DNA of 11,622 bases, from positions 1 through 11,622 of the forward strand of contig CALBNV010000057.1 in assembly GCA_937896895.1 (NCBI GenBank), written 5' to 3'. The notes under the pieces are model-generated. The model was given only the letters and a program-made list of their open reading frames with translations. It was not told where the DNA came from and did no database searches. The DNA is from an uncultured Bacteroidales bacterium. Its GTDB lineage: Bacteria > Bacteroidota > Bacteroidia > Bacteroidales > F082. Made by a program: the position numbers and the translations under genes. This document shows positions 1 through 8,500 of this stretch, in pieces; position 1 is the stretch's first letter; every line of letters starts with the position of its first letter.

Positions 1-130
1 TTTCTAACACAAGTTTCACAAGCATTTTTCTAACACAAGTTTCACAAGCATTTTTTTAACACAAGTTTCACAAGTATTTTTCTAACACAAGTTTCACAAG
101 TATTTTTCTAACACAAGTTTCACAAGTTTT
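1..130. repeat. 26-bp tandem repeat, five copies, open at left edge
   Basis: Five head-to-tail copies of a 26-bp unit; the anchor TAAC recurs at 5, 31, 57, 83 and 109. The + strand unit core is CTAACACAAGTTTCACAAG followed by CATTTTT or TATTTTT. Copies 1-2 have the CATTTT ending and copies 3-4 the TATTTT ending; copy 5 decays into TTTTCAT. Copy 3 has one C-to-T change in its first base. Each unit holds CACAAG twice, 9 bp apart. There are no spacers between copies. The array lies downstream of the TPR gene and probably continues outside the window. Its function is unknown. Confidence 0.9.
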
Positions 131-138
131 CATCTAAT

Positions 139-213
139 CACCTTTCACCTTTCCACCTTTCCACCTTTTCACCTTTCCACCTTTCACCTTTCACCTTTCA
201 ACCTTTCACCTAT
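139..213. repeat. Degenerate 7-8 bp CACCTTT(C) minisatellite overlapping a gene end
   Basis: About ten consecutive units of CACCTTT, CACCTTTC or close variants (CACCTTTT, CAACCTTT, CACCTAT) run from 139 to 213. The tract crosses the stop codon of the TPR gene (184-186), so its right half is coding. On the minus strand it reads as GGTGAAA-type units and encodes the C-terminal residues GERLKGER. Mixed 7- and 8-bp units mean that slippage would usually shift the frame and change the protein end. Confidence 0.88.
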
Positions 214-2184
214 CCACTCATACCTTTTCGCCATTCTCTTCTTCCCTATTTTCCTGTAGAAATTCGCCACATGGTCACATGCGGTTTTATATGTGCCGCG
301 ATAAATCTCATTGTTTTCATCATAAAAAGCCTTTGCGATATTATATGCTTTCAGAGTGTATTCCTCGCCTTTTTCCATGTCGCCGAGAGCGAGGCATGCC
401 TTCCCCATGCGGACGTAGCAGTTAATGAGATGAAATTTGTAAATTCTCAACCTGTCGGCCGATTTCTCATAGATTTCCATTCCCCTGCTGTAATGTTCTA
501 AAGCGCCGGTGTAGTCTTTCTTGCCGAAGAACACATCGCCGTATGTCTCGTTTGTAGAGGCGTAAATCTCCTCATAGCATCCGTTGTCACCGCCGTATTT
601 CACGCACAAATCAAGGAGTTTCTCGTATGTCGCCGAAGCCTCATCATCCTCTTTGAGGAACACCTCCGCCTTTGCGAGCCGGTAAAGTGCGTACAGATAA
701 ACGTCCAGCTCATAATTGACAAACTCGTATGCATCCATGATCCTGACCGCGTCAACAAATGCGGCCTTCGCATCCTGATATAATTTAAGTTCCATGTAGA
801 TGTTGCCTTTTTTCGTATTGAAATCAGCGATTCTCGGTGCGTATTTCCTCGGGTCCTGCGGCATGATGCGTGTTTCTATCTCGATGGCCTTGTCGATACA
901 TGCCATGGCGGAGTCGTTTTTCCCTTGGTCAGACAGGATGATGCTCAGGCTCGACAGCGAGTTGGCGTATTCGCCGCTGAACTTGTCATCCGACTCATAA
1001 AGTTTCCTTCTTATCTCGACGGATTTTTTCACGACCTTCTCCGCCTTTTCATACTCACAATTCTCATAATACATGGCGCCAAGTTCATGAATCGGATAGT
1101 TTATAAGCACATAGAAATAAGAGTCGCTCACCTCGGCGCCGAGTCCGTCCTCGGCTGTTTTTATCGCCTTTTCAAAAAAACCGCGCCCGGCGTCAAGATC
1201 CTTGGTGCGTATGGCCATGCGACCCATGTTCAAATAGATGTACGACATGTGAATCTTTGATCTGCAATTTCTTTCGGCGACCATTCCGTACTTCATCACC
1301 TTTTCGATATTGACCTCATCGGAGAAGAACCTGACCGCCTGTGCGAGGACATAGTCATTTGTTGAGTCAGCCTGTATTATCTTCTCATACATTTGTCCCA
1401 CGATCCGCCTGTTTTCCTTGCCGCCGACGAGCAGGCGCAGTTCTATCTCTTCTTTCATTCCCGGAATCAGTTCCTTGATGGAGGCGTCGGCCTCGTTGCG
1501 CTGGTCAATCTTCCGCGACAGGCGTTCGAGCGAATTGTAGTTTGAATACACATTCAAGGCCCCCTCGATGTCGCCATTGTCGAGTGCGGCGAAGGCGCAG
1601 CGGCCCACCGAGTCCATGTCGTCCTTGTTAATCCTCGAGAACCTGTCGGCATATTCCGCGATCTTCGAATTGGCGTTTTTCAGGTCTTCTTCGGCCTTCA
1701 CGGCTCTTTGCTCGTATTCCGCAAGCGGGATCTCGTTTTTCGCGAGCTGCGACTTCAGTTCCTCAATCTGCTTCTTGTAAACGCCAATCTGGTAATTGTC
1801 GAAGATCTCGTAATAGCTGGCGCGTGCCTCCGCGAGTTTCGCCGGCGGCGCGACGACGATTTTCAAGGTGTCTTTTTCGGTCAGAACCACGCCATCCTTG
1901 ATCAGCTGGCTGTTCACCACCTCGTAGCCCGACTTGTAAACGCGAAGGTTATACACGACATCGCCTCTCTTCTTCTTGGCGAAATTCAGAACGAATATCC
2001 CGTCGCTGTCGCTGACGGCGGGCTGCACGTCATCCGACGAAACGGCTTCGACACTCACGCCGGAAACGGCTTTCCCGTTTGAGTTTATTTCTACAATCCT
2101 TCCCACCTGCCTCACTTGTGCCGACAGGGTGCAAATATTTAACAGACAGACAAATACGATAAAAAATTTCAAAAGTCGTGGCAT
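184..2184 (-). CDS. Exported TPR protein with carboxypeptidase-regulatory-like domain and coiled coil
   Basis: A 666-residue protein starting at ATG 2184-2182. Residues 1-22 form a Sec signal peptide (hydrophobic core FFIVFVCLLNICTL, then SAQ), so it should be exported to the periplasm or envelope. Residues 24-112 look like a small beta-sandwich of the CarboxypepD_reg type (GRIVEINSNGKAVSGVSVEA, then SDSDGIFVLNF and KSGYEVV). Residues about 115-190 are charged and predicted coiled coil (KKQIEELKSQLAKNE). From about 200 to the end the protein is alpha-helical with TPR-like pairs, for example around MKYGMVAERNCRSKIHMSYI, YENCEYEKAEKVVKKSVEI and KGNIYMELKLYQDAKAAF. Such proteins act as protein-protein scaffolds; no catalytic motif is visible. 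The last residues (GERLKGER) come from a minisatellite. It is separated from the upstream SH3 gene by 166 bp holding its own -7 element, so it is probably a separate transcript. The partner is unknown. Confidence 0.85.
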   Translation of the reverse strand: MPRLLKFFIVFVCLLNICTLSAQVRQVGRIVEINSNGKAVSGVSVEAVSSDDVQPAVSDSDGIFVLNFAKKKRGDVVYNLRVYKSGYEVVNSQLIKDGVVLTEKDTLKIVVAPPAKLAEARASYYEIFDNYQIGVYKKQIEELKSQLAKNEIPLAEYEQRAVKAEEDLKNANSKIAEYADRFSRINKDDMDSVGRCAFAALDNGDIEGALNVYSNYNSLERLSRKIDQRNEADASIKELIPGMKEEIELRLLVGGKENRRIVGQMYEKIIQADSTNDYVLAQAVRFFSDEVNIEKVMKYGMVAERNCRSKIHMSYIYLNMGRMAIRTKDLDAGRGFFEKAIKTAEDGLGAEVSDSYFYVLINYPIHELGAMYYENCEYEKAEKVVKKSVEIRRKLYESDDKFSGEYANSLSSLSIILSDQGKNDSAMACIDKAIEIETRIMPQDPRKYAPRIADFNTKKGNIYMELKLYQDAKAAFVDAVRIMDAYEFVNYELDVYLYALYRLAKAEVFLKEDDEASATYEKLLDLCVKYGGDNGCYEEIYASTNETYGDVFFGKKDYTGALEHYSRGMEIYEKSADRLRIYKFHLINCYVRMGKACLALGDMEKGEEYTLKAYNIAKAFYDENNEIYRGTYKTACDHVANFYRKIGKKRMAKRYEWIGERLKGER

Positions 2185-2209
2185 TATACTACATCAAAAT
2201 AACAAGGTG

Positions 2210-2240
2210 CAAAAATATGCAATTTTTTATGATTTACGAA
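2210..2240 (-). promoter_or_regulatory. Probable Bacteroidota-type promoter of the TPR gene
   Basis: On the minus strand the octamer TATTTTTG (2217-2210) matches the TAnnTTTG -7 element exactly. It ends 25 bp before the ATG at 2184. The -33 position, 19 bp upstream (2240-2237), reads TTCG, an imperfect match to TTTG. The same octamer serves the SH3 gene. Confidence 0.55.
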
Positions 2241-2350
2241 AAATTTTGGCGATACGAGATGTATAAAATAATAATACACGACCAATTGGCAGAATAAATT
2301 TGCCCAAGACCAATGAATTTCATGAAAAAAACGCGTATGTCATTTAAAAA

Positions 2351-3172
2351 TCACAGTCCCATTCCGATGCCCACGCCCCAGCTTCCTCCACCATTAAATT
2401 TAAAATTGGGTGCATCATAACGGTATGTCGCAAATATCGTAATGCTCTCTCCATCTTTCTTTGGTATCCTGAAGCCCATCTTTGGATTCAGCAGGAAGTC
2501 GAATGCATTGGTTTTGGTCACATCATTTTCGGTCAGATATTTGACTTCGACTTTTCCATGACAATAACCCATGCCAATGACCGGCCTGATGAAGAAAAAA
2601 CCCAAGTTGAAGGAGTATGGAAGCACAAGGTTGATGGCGAAACTTGAAGAACTTATGTCGACACCGCTTTCTTTGTAATCATACCATCCCCAATACAGGT
2701 CTATCAAATTAAAGTCAATATCCAATCCGCCCCCAGGATTGCCAAACTGATATGAGATGCCACAGTCACCTGTCGCCACTTGGTCTGAGCCTTTTTTTGA
2801 TTCACTTTTCAATTCACCGCCTGACCCACTGACTGTTTGAACAATTGGCTTGTCTTCACTTTTGATTTCAGGTTCTTTTTCAGGTTCTTGCTGTTTTTTA
2901 CTCTCAACGAATCGGATGTATCTCACCGCAACATAACCGACACCATTCCTGTAGTCAATCTCAGCCCAGGAACCCTTCAATTCCCGAACATTCACCACCT
3001 CTCCCTTTGAAAGGCCTCCGATAACAGCCGACTCTACAGACGGCAACTTCCTGACATTCAAACTCGTAGCTGTCACCTCGTATTGGTTCTGCGCAACAGC
3101 AAACAACGGACAAAACAACAGCAATATCGGCAACACTCTGCCTAAACAATCATGTACGAATCTAATTGTCAT
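2351..3172 (-). CDS. SH3b-domain protein with C-terminal putative outer-membrane beta-barrel
   Basis: I choose ATG 3172-3170 (273 residues) over the in-frame GTG at 3184, because it gives a clean signal peptide (residues 1-27, core VLPILLLFCPLFAVA, mature end near Q28) and fits the promoter. Residues about 29-90 are a bacterial SH3 domain: LNVRKLPSVESAVIGGLSKG, then VNVRELKGSWAEIDY and GYVAVRYIRFVE. Family members bind cell-wall peptides or proteins. Residues about 91-132 are a Lys/Glu/Ser-rich linker. Residues about 135-273 alternate aromatic and small residues in beta-strand patterns (VLPYSFNLGFFFIRPVIGMG, SWGVGIGMGL at the very end) and resemble a small outer-membrane beta-barrel of the Bacteroidota OmpA/OMP_b-brl kind. 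Inference: a barrel in the outer membrane with a periplasmic SH3 domain. It is flanked by an operon terminator upstream and its own promoter, so it is probably monocistronic. Confidence 0.8.
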   Translation of the reverse strand: MTIRFVHDCLGRVLPILLLFCPLFAVAQNQYEVTATSLNVRKLPSVESAVIGGLSKGEVVNVRELKGSWAEIDYRNGVGYVAVRYIRFVESKKQQEPEKEPEIKSEDKPIVQTVSGSGGELKSESKKGSDQVATGDCGISYQFGNPGGGLDIDFNLIDLYWGWYDYKESGVDISSSSFAINLVLPYSFNLGFFFIRPVIGMGYCHGKVEVKYLTENDVTKTNAFDFLLNPKMGFRIPKKDGESITIFATYRYDAPNFKFNGGGSWGVGIGMGL

Positions 3173-3202
3173 TTTAATTAACACATTTTCAATTTAAAGT
3201 TG

Positions 3203-3234
3203 CAAAAATAACCACTTTATCATAAACTGACAAA
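3203..3234 (-). promoter_or_regulatory. Bacteroidota-type -33/-7 promoter of the SH3 gene
   Basis: Minus strand: TTTG at 3234-3231, a 20-bp spacer, then TATTTTTG at 3210-3203. Both elements match the TTTG / TAnnTTTG consensus with standard spacing. The -7 octamer ends 30 bp before the preferred ATG at 3172, which supports that start over the upstream GTG at 3184. Confidence 0.75.
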
Positions 3235-3380
3235 ATTCACTGCTTCCAATGATTATACAAAATGTGGAATATAATTATACACAAACAGCTTCACTGAATT
3301 TGATTTTTGCACAGCCATCGGATTTTCGGACATTCCAGACACCACGAGAACCAGTTTTCGTGCGTGGCATAACGAATATG

Positions 3381-3419
3381 ATAAAAATCCTTCCGAAGCG
3401 CCACGTCTCCGGAAGGATT
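3381..3419 (-). terminator. Intrinsic terminator of the surface-protein operon
   Basis: A perfect 10-bp inverted repeat, AATCCTTCCG (3386-3395) and CGGAAGGATT (3410-3419), surrounds a 14-nt loop. On the minus strand it starts 22 nt after the stop of the 82-residue gene, and its 3' arm runs into TTTTTAT. There is no T-run on the + strand side, so it acts for minus-strand transcripts. It separates the operon from the SH3 gene, whose promoter lies about 150 bp further on. Confidence 0.85.
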
Positions 3420-3440
3420 GCTGTTTCAAGTTACAGCTGA

Positions 3441-3689
3441 TTATTTTTTCCTTCTCTTCGCAACGGCGTAGCCTGCACCGAGAGCGGTGAGAACCATGAT
3501 TCCGGTGCCGAGAGGCGCATCCTGGTCATAGTCAACACCATGAACGCCAGGCAGATTCGGCATACCACCGTCCATAATCTCACGGTTGTCAAAGTCCTTC
3601 CAGTCGTTGAAGAATCCGTCGCGCTGCGCAAACGCCTGAAGCGAGACCATTGCCATCATCGCCACTGTCAAAAATATTCTTTTTCTCAT
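3441..3689 (-). CDS. Small exported protein with PLGTG-hydrophobic-basic C-terminal tail
   Basis: An 82-residue protein. Its ATG (3689-3687) overlaps the TGA of the preceding gene as ATGA, so translation is probably coupled. Residues 1-21 form a signal peptide (core IFLTVAMMAMVSLQAFA, then Q22). The mature part is short, acidic and rich in Asp, Asn, Gly and Trp (RDGFFNDWKDFDN, GVHGVDYDQD). The last 25 residues are tripartite: APLGTG, a hydrophobic stretch (IMVLTALGAGYAVA) and KRRKK. This arrangement recalls C-terminal sorting tails such as LPXTG or PEP-CTERM. From memory, similar small Bacteroidales proteins with PLGSG-like tails exist, but no function is known to me. It may be an inner-membrane anchored factor or the substrate of a sortase/exosortase-like enzyme. 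It is the last gene of the operon; a terminator follows 22 nt downstream. Confidence 0.82.
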   Translation of the reverse strand: MRKRIFLTVAMMAMVSLQAFAQRDGFFNDWKDFDNREIMDGGMPNLPGVHGVDYDQDAPLGTGIMVLTALGAGYAVAKRRKK

Positions 3690-5593
3690 AACACTACTAT
3701 TTTCTGGGTTTTTACTCCGTTTTCACTCACAAGACGCACGATGTAAGCAGCATTCCTCAAGCCTGAAATGTCAACCTGATTGTCGCTCAACGTCCCGCTC
3801 ATCACAACTCTGCCTGTCATGTCGATAATCTGGATAAAACCAGCTTCGTTGACAAACAACTGATTCCCTGACTGATACACGAAATTCTCATCATCATTGA
3901 CTTCATTATTGTCAGAAAGTCTGACGACGAAACGGTTCACGTCGTCGTTGCTCATCGCGTTGAACCTGTATTCGCCTTCAAGGAGCATGTCGGTGTCTTC
4001 GCCCGTCATCCTGTCTATCAAATGGATGTAATCAAAATCACCGCTCGGTTTCATTGATATTGTGTAGGTTCCGATTTCCTTTGCGTCGAAGCTGAGCGGG
4101 ATTTCCTTGACGTTGTCATCGTAGTTGGCGATGCCGTACATCTTGTCGTCGTCAACAGTGAAAATCGTCGCGATGCTTTCGTTGAAACTTGTGAGTTTCA
4201 CAAAGCCTTCGTTTTCGCTTCCGCTGAAATTCAGGATAACGTTATCGTGACCTTCCTTGCCGGAAACGGTAAAATCAATATACTTCAACGTTTCTCTCGT
4301 TGATTTTGATTCGCTTGGATATGACAGTGACGGTCCTTTTCCTGTCGCCTGCACGAAAAACCCCTGCCCCACTTTGATGATGCCTTCATCGCTGTTATAG
4401 ACGATGCTGTTGGTGGAAGGGTCTATCGTCGCGAAGCCGGAGGCCACCTTCGACCTGTCAAAGTCCGACGAATTGATGTCGAACGGGAACGGGTTTCCGA
4501 GAAGGTTGAGGTTCTCCCATTCGCCGTTCTTCTGGCCATAGACATCAAACTCGAAGCCGCCTTCTTCCAGATTCCTTAACGTGCCTGAGAAAACGGCTGC
4601 ACTTGCTGTCTTGTACGAGACGAGATAGCCGTAGCCGTATTCGTTTTCACAATTCAAGAACTGACCGAAGTAATCCTCGTAGTCATCATCATCGATATGG
4701 TTTTTGTAGTTGATCCATTCAAGTTCCTCCGATCCGTCCCAGATGTAAAGATCATAATCGGTGTCCTGCGATATGAAGCTTTCTATTGTGGTGTTCTCGA
4801 TCGGAGTCGAGATGAACTGCCATCCGTTTCTTGTGCTTCCCCAGACCGCCGGGTTGGTGATGTTTTTCCTGAATGTCGCCTTCACGTTTTCGTTGTTTTG
4901 GAAAATCTGTCCGCCGTCATTTAAAACAAGTGAACTTGCGTCATCGTCGTTGCTGACTTCGCCTATGACGGTGAGGCTTGCGCCGTCTTTGATTTCAACG
5001 ACTTTGTATGTGTTAATCGCAAGCGACTTCACTGTTGCAAATGTCCCGTTTGTGATTTGCGCCATCCCGTCAACGACAACGTCTTCATTTGTCAGGTCGG
5101 GCATTGAAGTCGGTGTCGAGCCGCCGGGTGCGGTCCAGTTGGAGGGGTCAGTCCACGAGCCGGAGCCGGTGAAGGTGTAGGCGGTTTCAGCACTGACGAA
5201 ATTGAGAATCTGCGGATTCACTTCGTTGCCGATGATCTCGTTTGCTTCATAAGTGAATGTGGTACCGCACACGGCTGTCAGCTCCGTATCTGTGTTGTGG
5301 TCGTAGATACGCAGATATATCGTGCATGGATTATCTCCATAGATTAAGATCTCATGGACATACTTGTGTGTAAGATTCGAGTAATACGGCAGCACGCTGC
5401 CTCTTAATTCATCGCCGCAGAATGCCCCGATTTCGAGGTTGCCGTCATTCTGCACGACTCCGTCAATTTGCACCTCACCGTAAACCGTCATGTAGTTCTC
5501 ATACAGATGAGGATCCATAACCCAATGAAGGTCAACGGCACACGCAAGCCGTGCCGTCATTACTAAAATTAAGGTCAAAAAACATTTTTTCAT
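3686..5593 (-). CDS. T9SS-exported surface protein sharing a 111-residue domain with the giant adhesin
   Basis: A 635-residue protein. Its ATG (5593-5591) shares one base with the TAA of the upstream giant gene (TAATG), a coupling arrangement. Residues 1-19 are a signal peptide ending ARLACA. Residues 22-132 are the HWxxDxHxYxxNM...GAFCGDExRGS...RIYDH domain also found twice in the giant protein. From about 135 a stretch GSWTDPSNW begins a beta-rich region, followed by SLAINTYKVVEIKDGASLTV, which resembles the start of G8/parallel-beta-type repeats. The middle has the motifs GWQFISTPI, YDLYIWDG, YLVSYKTASAAVFSGTL, LLGNPFPFDI and GQGFFVQATG, seen in large Bacteroidales T9SS cargo. The last ~67 residues (GNQLFVNEAGFIQIIDMTGR to KTQKIVVL) form a type A T9SS sorting domain. 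No catalytic residues are recognised; a structural or adhesive surface role is inferred. The T9SS apparatus genes are not in the window. Confidence 0.85.
   Translation of the reverse strand: MKKCFLTLILVMTARLACAVDLHWVMDPHLYENYMTVYGEVQIDGVVQNDGNLEIGAFCGDELRGSVLPYYSNLTHKYVHEILIYGDNPCTIYLRIYDHNTDTELTAVCGTTFTYEANEIIGNEVNPQILNFVSAETAYTFTGSGSWTDPSNWTAPGGSTPTSMPDLTNEDVVVDGMAQITNGTFATVKSLAINTYKVVEIKDGASLTVIGEVSNDDDASSLVLNDGGQIFQNNENVKATFRKNITNPAVWGSTRNGWQFISTPIENTTIESFISQDTDYDLYIWDGSEELEWINYKNHIDDDDYEDYFGQFLNCENEYGYGYLVSYKTASAAVFSGTLRNLEEGGFEFDVYGQKNGEWENLNLLGNPFPFDINSSDFDRSKVASGFATIDPSTNSIVYNSDEGIIKVGQGFFVQATGKGPSLSYPSESKSTRETLKYIDFTVSGKEGHDNVILNFSGSENEGFVKLTSFNESIATIFTVDDDKMYGIANYDDNVKEIPLSFDAKEIGTYTISMKPSGDFDYIHLIDRMTGEDTDMLLEGEYRFNAMSNDDVNRFVVRLSDNNEVNDDENFVYQSGNQLFVNEAGFIQIIDMTGRVVMSGTLSDNQVDISGLRNAAYIVRLVSENGVKTQKIVVL
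3689..3889 (-). other. T9SS type A C-terminal sorting domain (635-residue protein)
   Basis: The final ~67 residues follow the family pattern: a first strand (NQLFVNEAGF), IQIIDMTGRVVMSG, then VDISGLRNAAYIVRLV and a basic-hydrophobic end KTQKIVVL. In known T9SS cargo this domain directs outer-membrane translocation and is then removed. Confidence 0.8.
5198..5530 (-). other. 111-residue shared domain, copy 3 (in the 635-residue protein)
   Basis: Residues 22-132 of the 635-residue protein. Key positions shared with the two copies in the giant protein: HW near the start, PHLYENYM, DGVVQND, EIGAFCGDELRGS, a Tyr-rich middle, LRIYDHN, NEIIGNEVNP and a terminal NF. It directly follows the signal peptide, so it would be the N-terminal domain of the mature protein. 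Its length (333 bp) equals that of the other two copies. Confidence 0.85.
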
Positions 5594-8500
5594 TATTCCA
5601 CTATGATTTTACTGTAAACAATTGTATTTCCTTTTGTTATCGCGAGGCAATAGACGCCGGCGATGTCAATGCCGTTGATTCTGTCGGTGTTCGTGTACTC
5701 GCCGACTGTCACGCCGAGGGAATTGACTACCCTGACATGGTCGCAGTTCTCACCGAGACGGATTATGCCGCCAACGGCGACGGGGTTCGGATACACGCTG
5801 ACTGATGTCATGACATCCTGTGACACGGCGTCACTGCCGAAGTCGATGACGTACGGTGCGAACAGGTCGCCGATTATCAGATTTGGCGCGAATGTGAGGG
5901 AGCAGTCTGCCTCAGAAGGATACTCCACGTTTGCCGAAGCGTCGTAGAGCCTGAACGACAGGCCATCGCCTTCGTCGCCGTAAACAGTCAGATATATGAC
6001 ATGTCTGTCGGCCAGCTCATTATAGACGACTCTCCCGCTTCCGCGGCATTCCCCGCCGCAGAACACTCCGATTTCCATGTCCGCTGAAGTCTGTTCCTCA
6101 CCGTTGACCGACAGCACGGCGGTGATGTTCATATTGTCGGCGTAGGCGTGGATGTCAGGCTGCCAATGGTTACCATCAGCAGTGACATTAGCAGCTGCGA
6201 TGCTCTTTGACTCGGTTGAATATGTCAGCACCTTGGCGGAAGAGGAGTTGTTCTTGTACATGAAGCCCTGGCCTGGTGTCAGTCTGTTGAGAGAGCCGCT
6301 CCAGGCGTTGTATGCGCCGTAATATATCGCCATCCCGACCTGCGACTTGATGCAGTCGCCGTCGGCTGGGGTGAATTCCGCAAGCGCATCTGAAAGCGGC
6401 ATCTCGACGCTGACAGGATAGCTGACCCAGTTCCAGCCAGGATGCAATGTCAGGTGTGTCTCTGCGACATTTGTCAGACCGCCTACAATTTCGAGGGTGT
6501 GGGCGGCATTCATCTTTATCATGTACATCTGGCTGTTGTCGAACGTGGTCAGTGAGCCGCTCCATGCGTTATACTCATTGTAATACATCGACATTCCGAC
6601 CTGCGATTTGACCACATCGGCGTCCGCGCCGAGACCGGCGGTGAGCAGACCGAAGCCTTCGGCCCCTTCCACGTCGATGTAGGTCGAATACCAGTTCCAG
6701 CCTTCGGCGAGGTCATCGGACTGCTGTATGTGGCTGTAACAATCAATGATGTATGGGTTGATTTCGTCGCCCAGCAAACCGTTGATCACCAGATTCTCCT
6801 TGGCGGGAATGTGATAGGCCGGCTCGACTTCGGCATAGTGATCATATATGCGGAACGTGATCTGGTCGTTGTTCTCCCCATAAACCCTGAGGAAAACGAC
6901 ATATTTGCCTGTCATTTGTGAACATGTGATCAAGCCGCTGCCTCTCACCTCGTCACCGCAGAAAGCGCCGACCTCAACCAGTGTAGAATTCTGTACCTCA
7001 CCGTCAACCCTCACCTGCGCGATGATGTCCATGCCGTTCTCGAACTGGTGAACGTCGGGTATCCAGTGGTTCGTGACCGCCGTTCCCTCGAAGTTCGCGA
7101 CAAGGCTTCTGTCTCCAGTCACCGTGAAGCTGTATTCCGCATCGGTTGAGACGATCTCGTCGTTTTCTGTCCAGCTGACAAAGGTGTATCCCGAATATGG
7201 CGTGGCGGTGAGCGTGGCAGTTGTATTTACCATATAAGTGCCAGCTCCTGAGACAGAACCGTAATCCGGATTGTTTGGAACCGCCGATATGGTTTTAACT
7301 CTCGGTCCATGTTCGGTCCATCCAACAGGAATGCCGTTGCTGCCCGATGGAATTGAGGCTCCGCCCATGTTATAGAAATCGCCTGTGGCTGAAACTCCCA
7401 AGAGCCAATCATCTGTGTTTGAAGTATTCCATGTCTGCGCATGTGTAACCACCGATTTTAATGAAGAACAATTTTTAAACATCCTACAGTAACAATACTC
7501 CGTCAATGTCGTTGCTGGCAATTCCGGTGCCGCCATCAATGACTTGCATTCTCTAAACATACCCTCATAACATCCACAATCAAGATATGCGTCGGGCAAT
7601 GTTGTGGCCGGCAGCAAATCTGACGGAACACTCGTCAAGCCTATACAGCCAGCAAACATTTCAAAATAACACGACCCAGCCAATGTCGTTGCCGGCAGCA
7701 GTCCTGATGGAAGACTCGTCAAACCACTGCAACCTTCAAACATGAAGCTATAGCAGTCTGAAGCCAATGTCGTTGCTGGCAGCAGACCGGAAGGAATGCT
7801 CGTCAAGCCACTGCAACCACCAAACATTCCATTGTAACAATCATCAGCTAATGTCATCGCCGGCAGCAGTCCTGACGGAAGGCTCGTCAGCCCCTCACAA
7901 CCGAAAAACATGAAGCCATAGCAGTAGTCTGAAACCAATGTCGTTGCCGGCAGCAGTCCTGACGAGATGCTTGTCAATCCATAACATGAAAAAAACAAAT
8001 CATAAAAAGCGAAGCTTCCAATGACAACGTTGTCAACATTCTTATAGTTAATCAAGGTATTTGCATTGCCCGACACTGTAAATCTCCCGCCGCCAGACAA
8101 ATCTCTGATATTTATATAGTCCTCGTAACTGGTACTGATTTGATTCTGGCTTCTGAATTTAATATATTCACCGGCTGACAGCACTCTAAAGTTGGTGCTC
8201 CCTGTTATCCTTGTCCATGTTGCGCCGTCATAGCTGTATTCAAAAGTGCTTATGTCCGGGCTGCCTGAAACGACAACACACAACTGCACATCATTATCTA
8301 TAGCAGTGAGAGTTAGATAATCAGGTGCAGTAATAAAGTTGGCGACGAGGTTTCTGTCTCTGCTAACCGTGAAGGAGTACGTTCTGTTGGTTGAGACCAC
8401 CGTGCCATTTTCTGTCCAACTGACAAATTCGCATTCAGCATAAGGAGTGGCGGTGAGCGTGGCGGTTGTATTTGTCATATAAGAGCCAGCTCCAGAAACA

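Noticed and set aside
1..130. Possible CRISPR array
   Set aside because: The repeats abut directly with no unique spacers, and no cas-like gene is present.
2282..2322. Terminator for the SH3 gene (CCAATTGG palindrome and ATGAA/TTCAT pair)
   Set aside because: Stems are too short and lack a proper T-run on the minus strand.
2961..3149. 62-codon minus-strand frame inside the SH3 gene
   Set aside because: It overlaps the signal peptide and SH3 region in another frame, with no supporting features.
3173..3184. GTG start of the SH3 gene, adding four residues
   Set aside because: The ATG at 3172 gives a normal signal peptide and better promoter spacing.
3249..3440. Short plus-strand open frame between the operon end and the SH3 gene
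   Set aside because: It runs through the terminator hairpin, has no protein-like composition, and overlaps the minus-strand promoter zone only at its edge.
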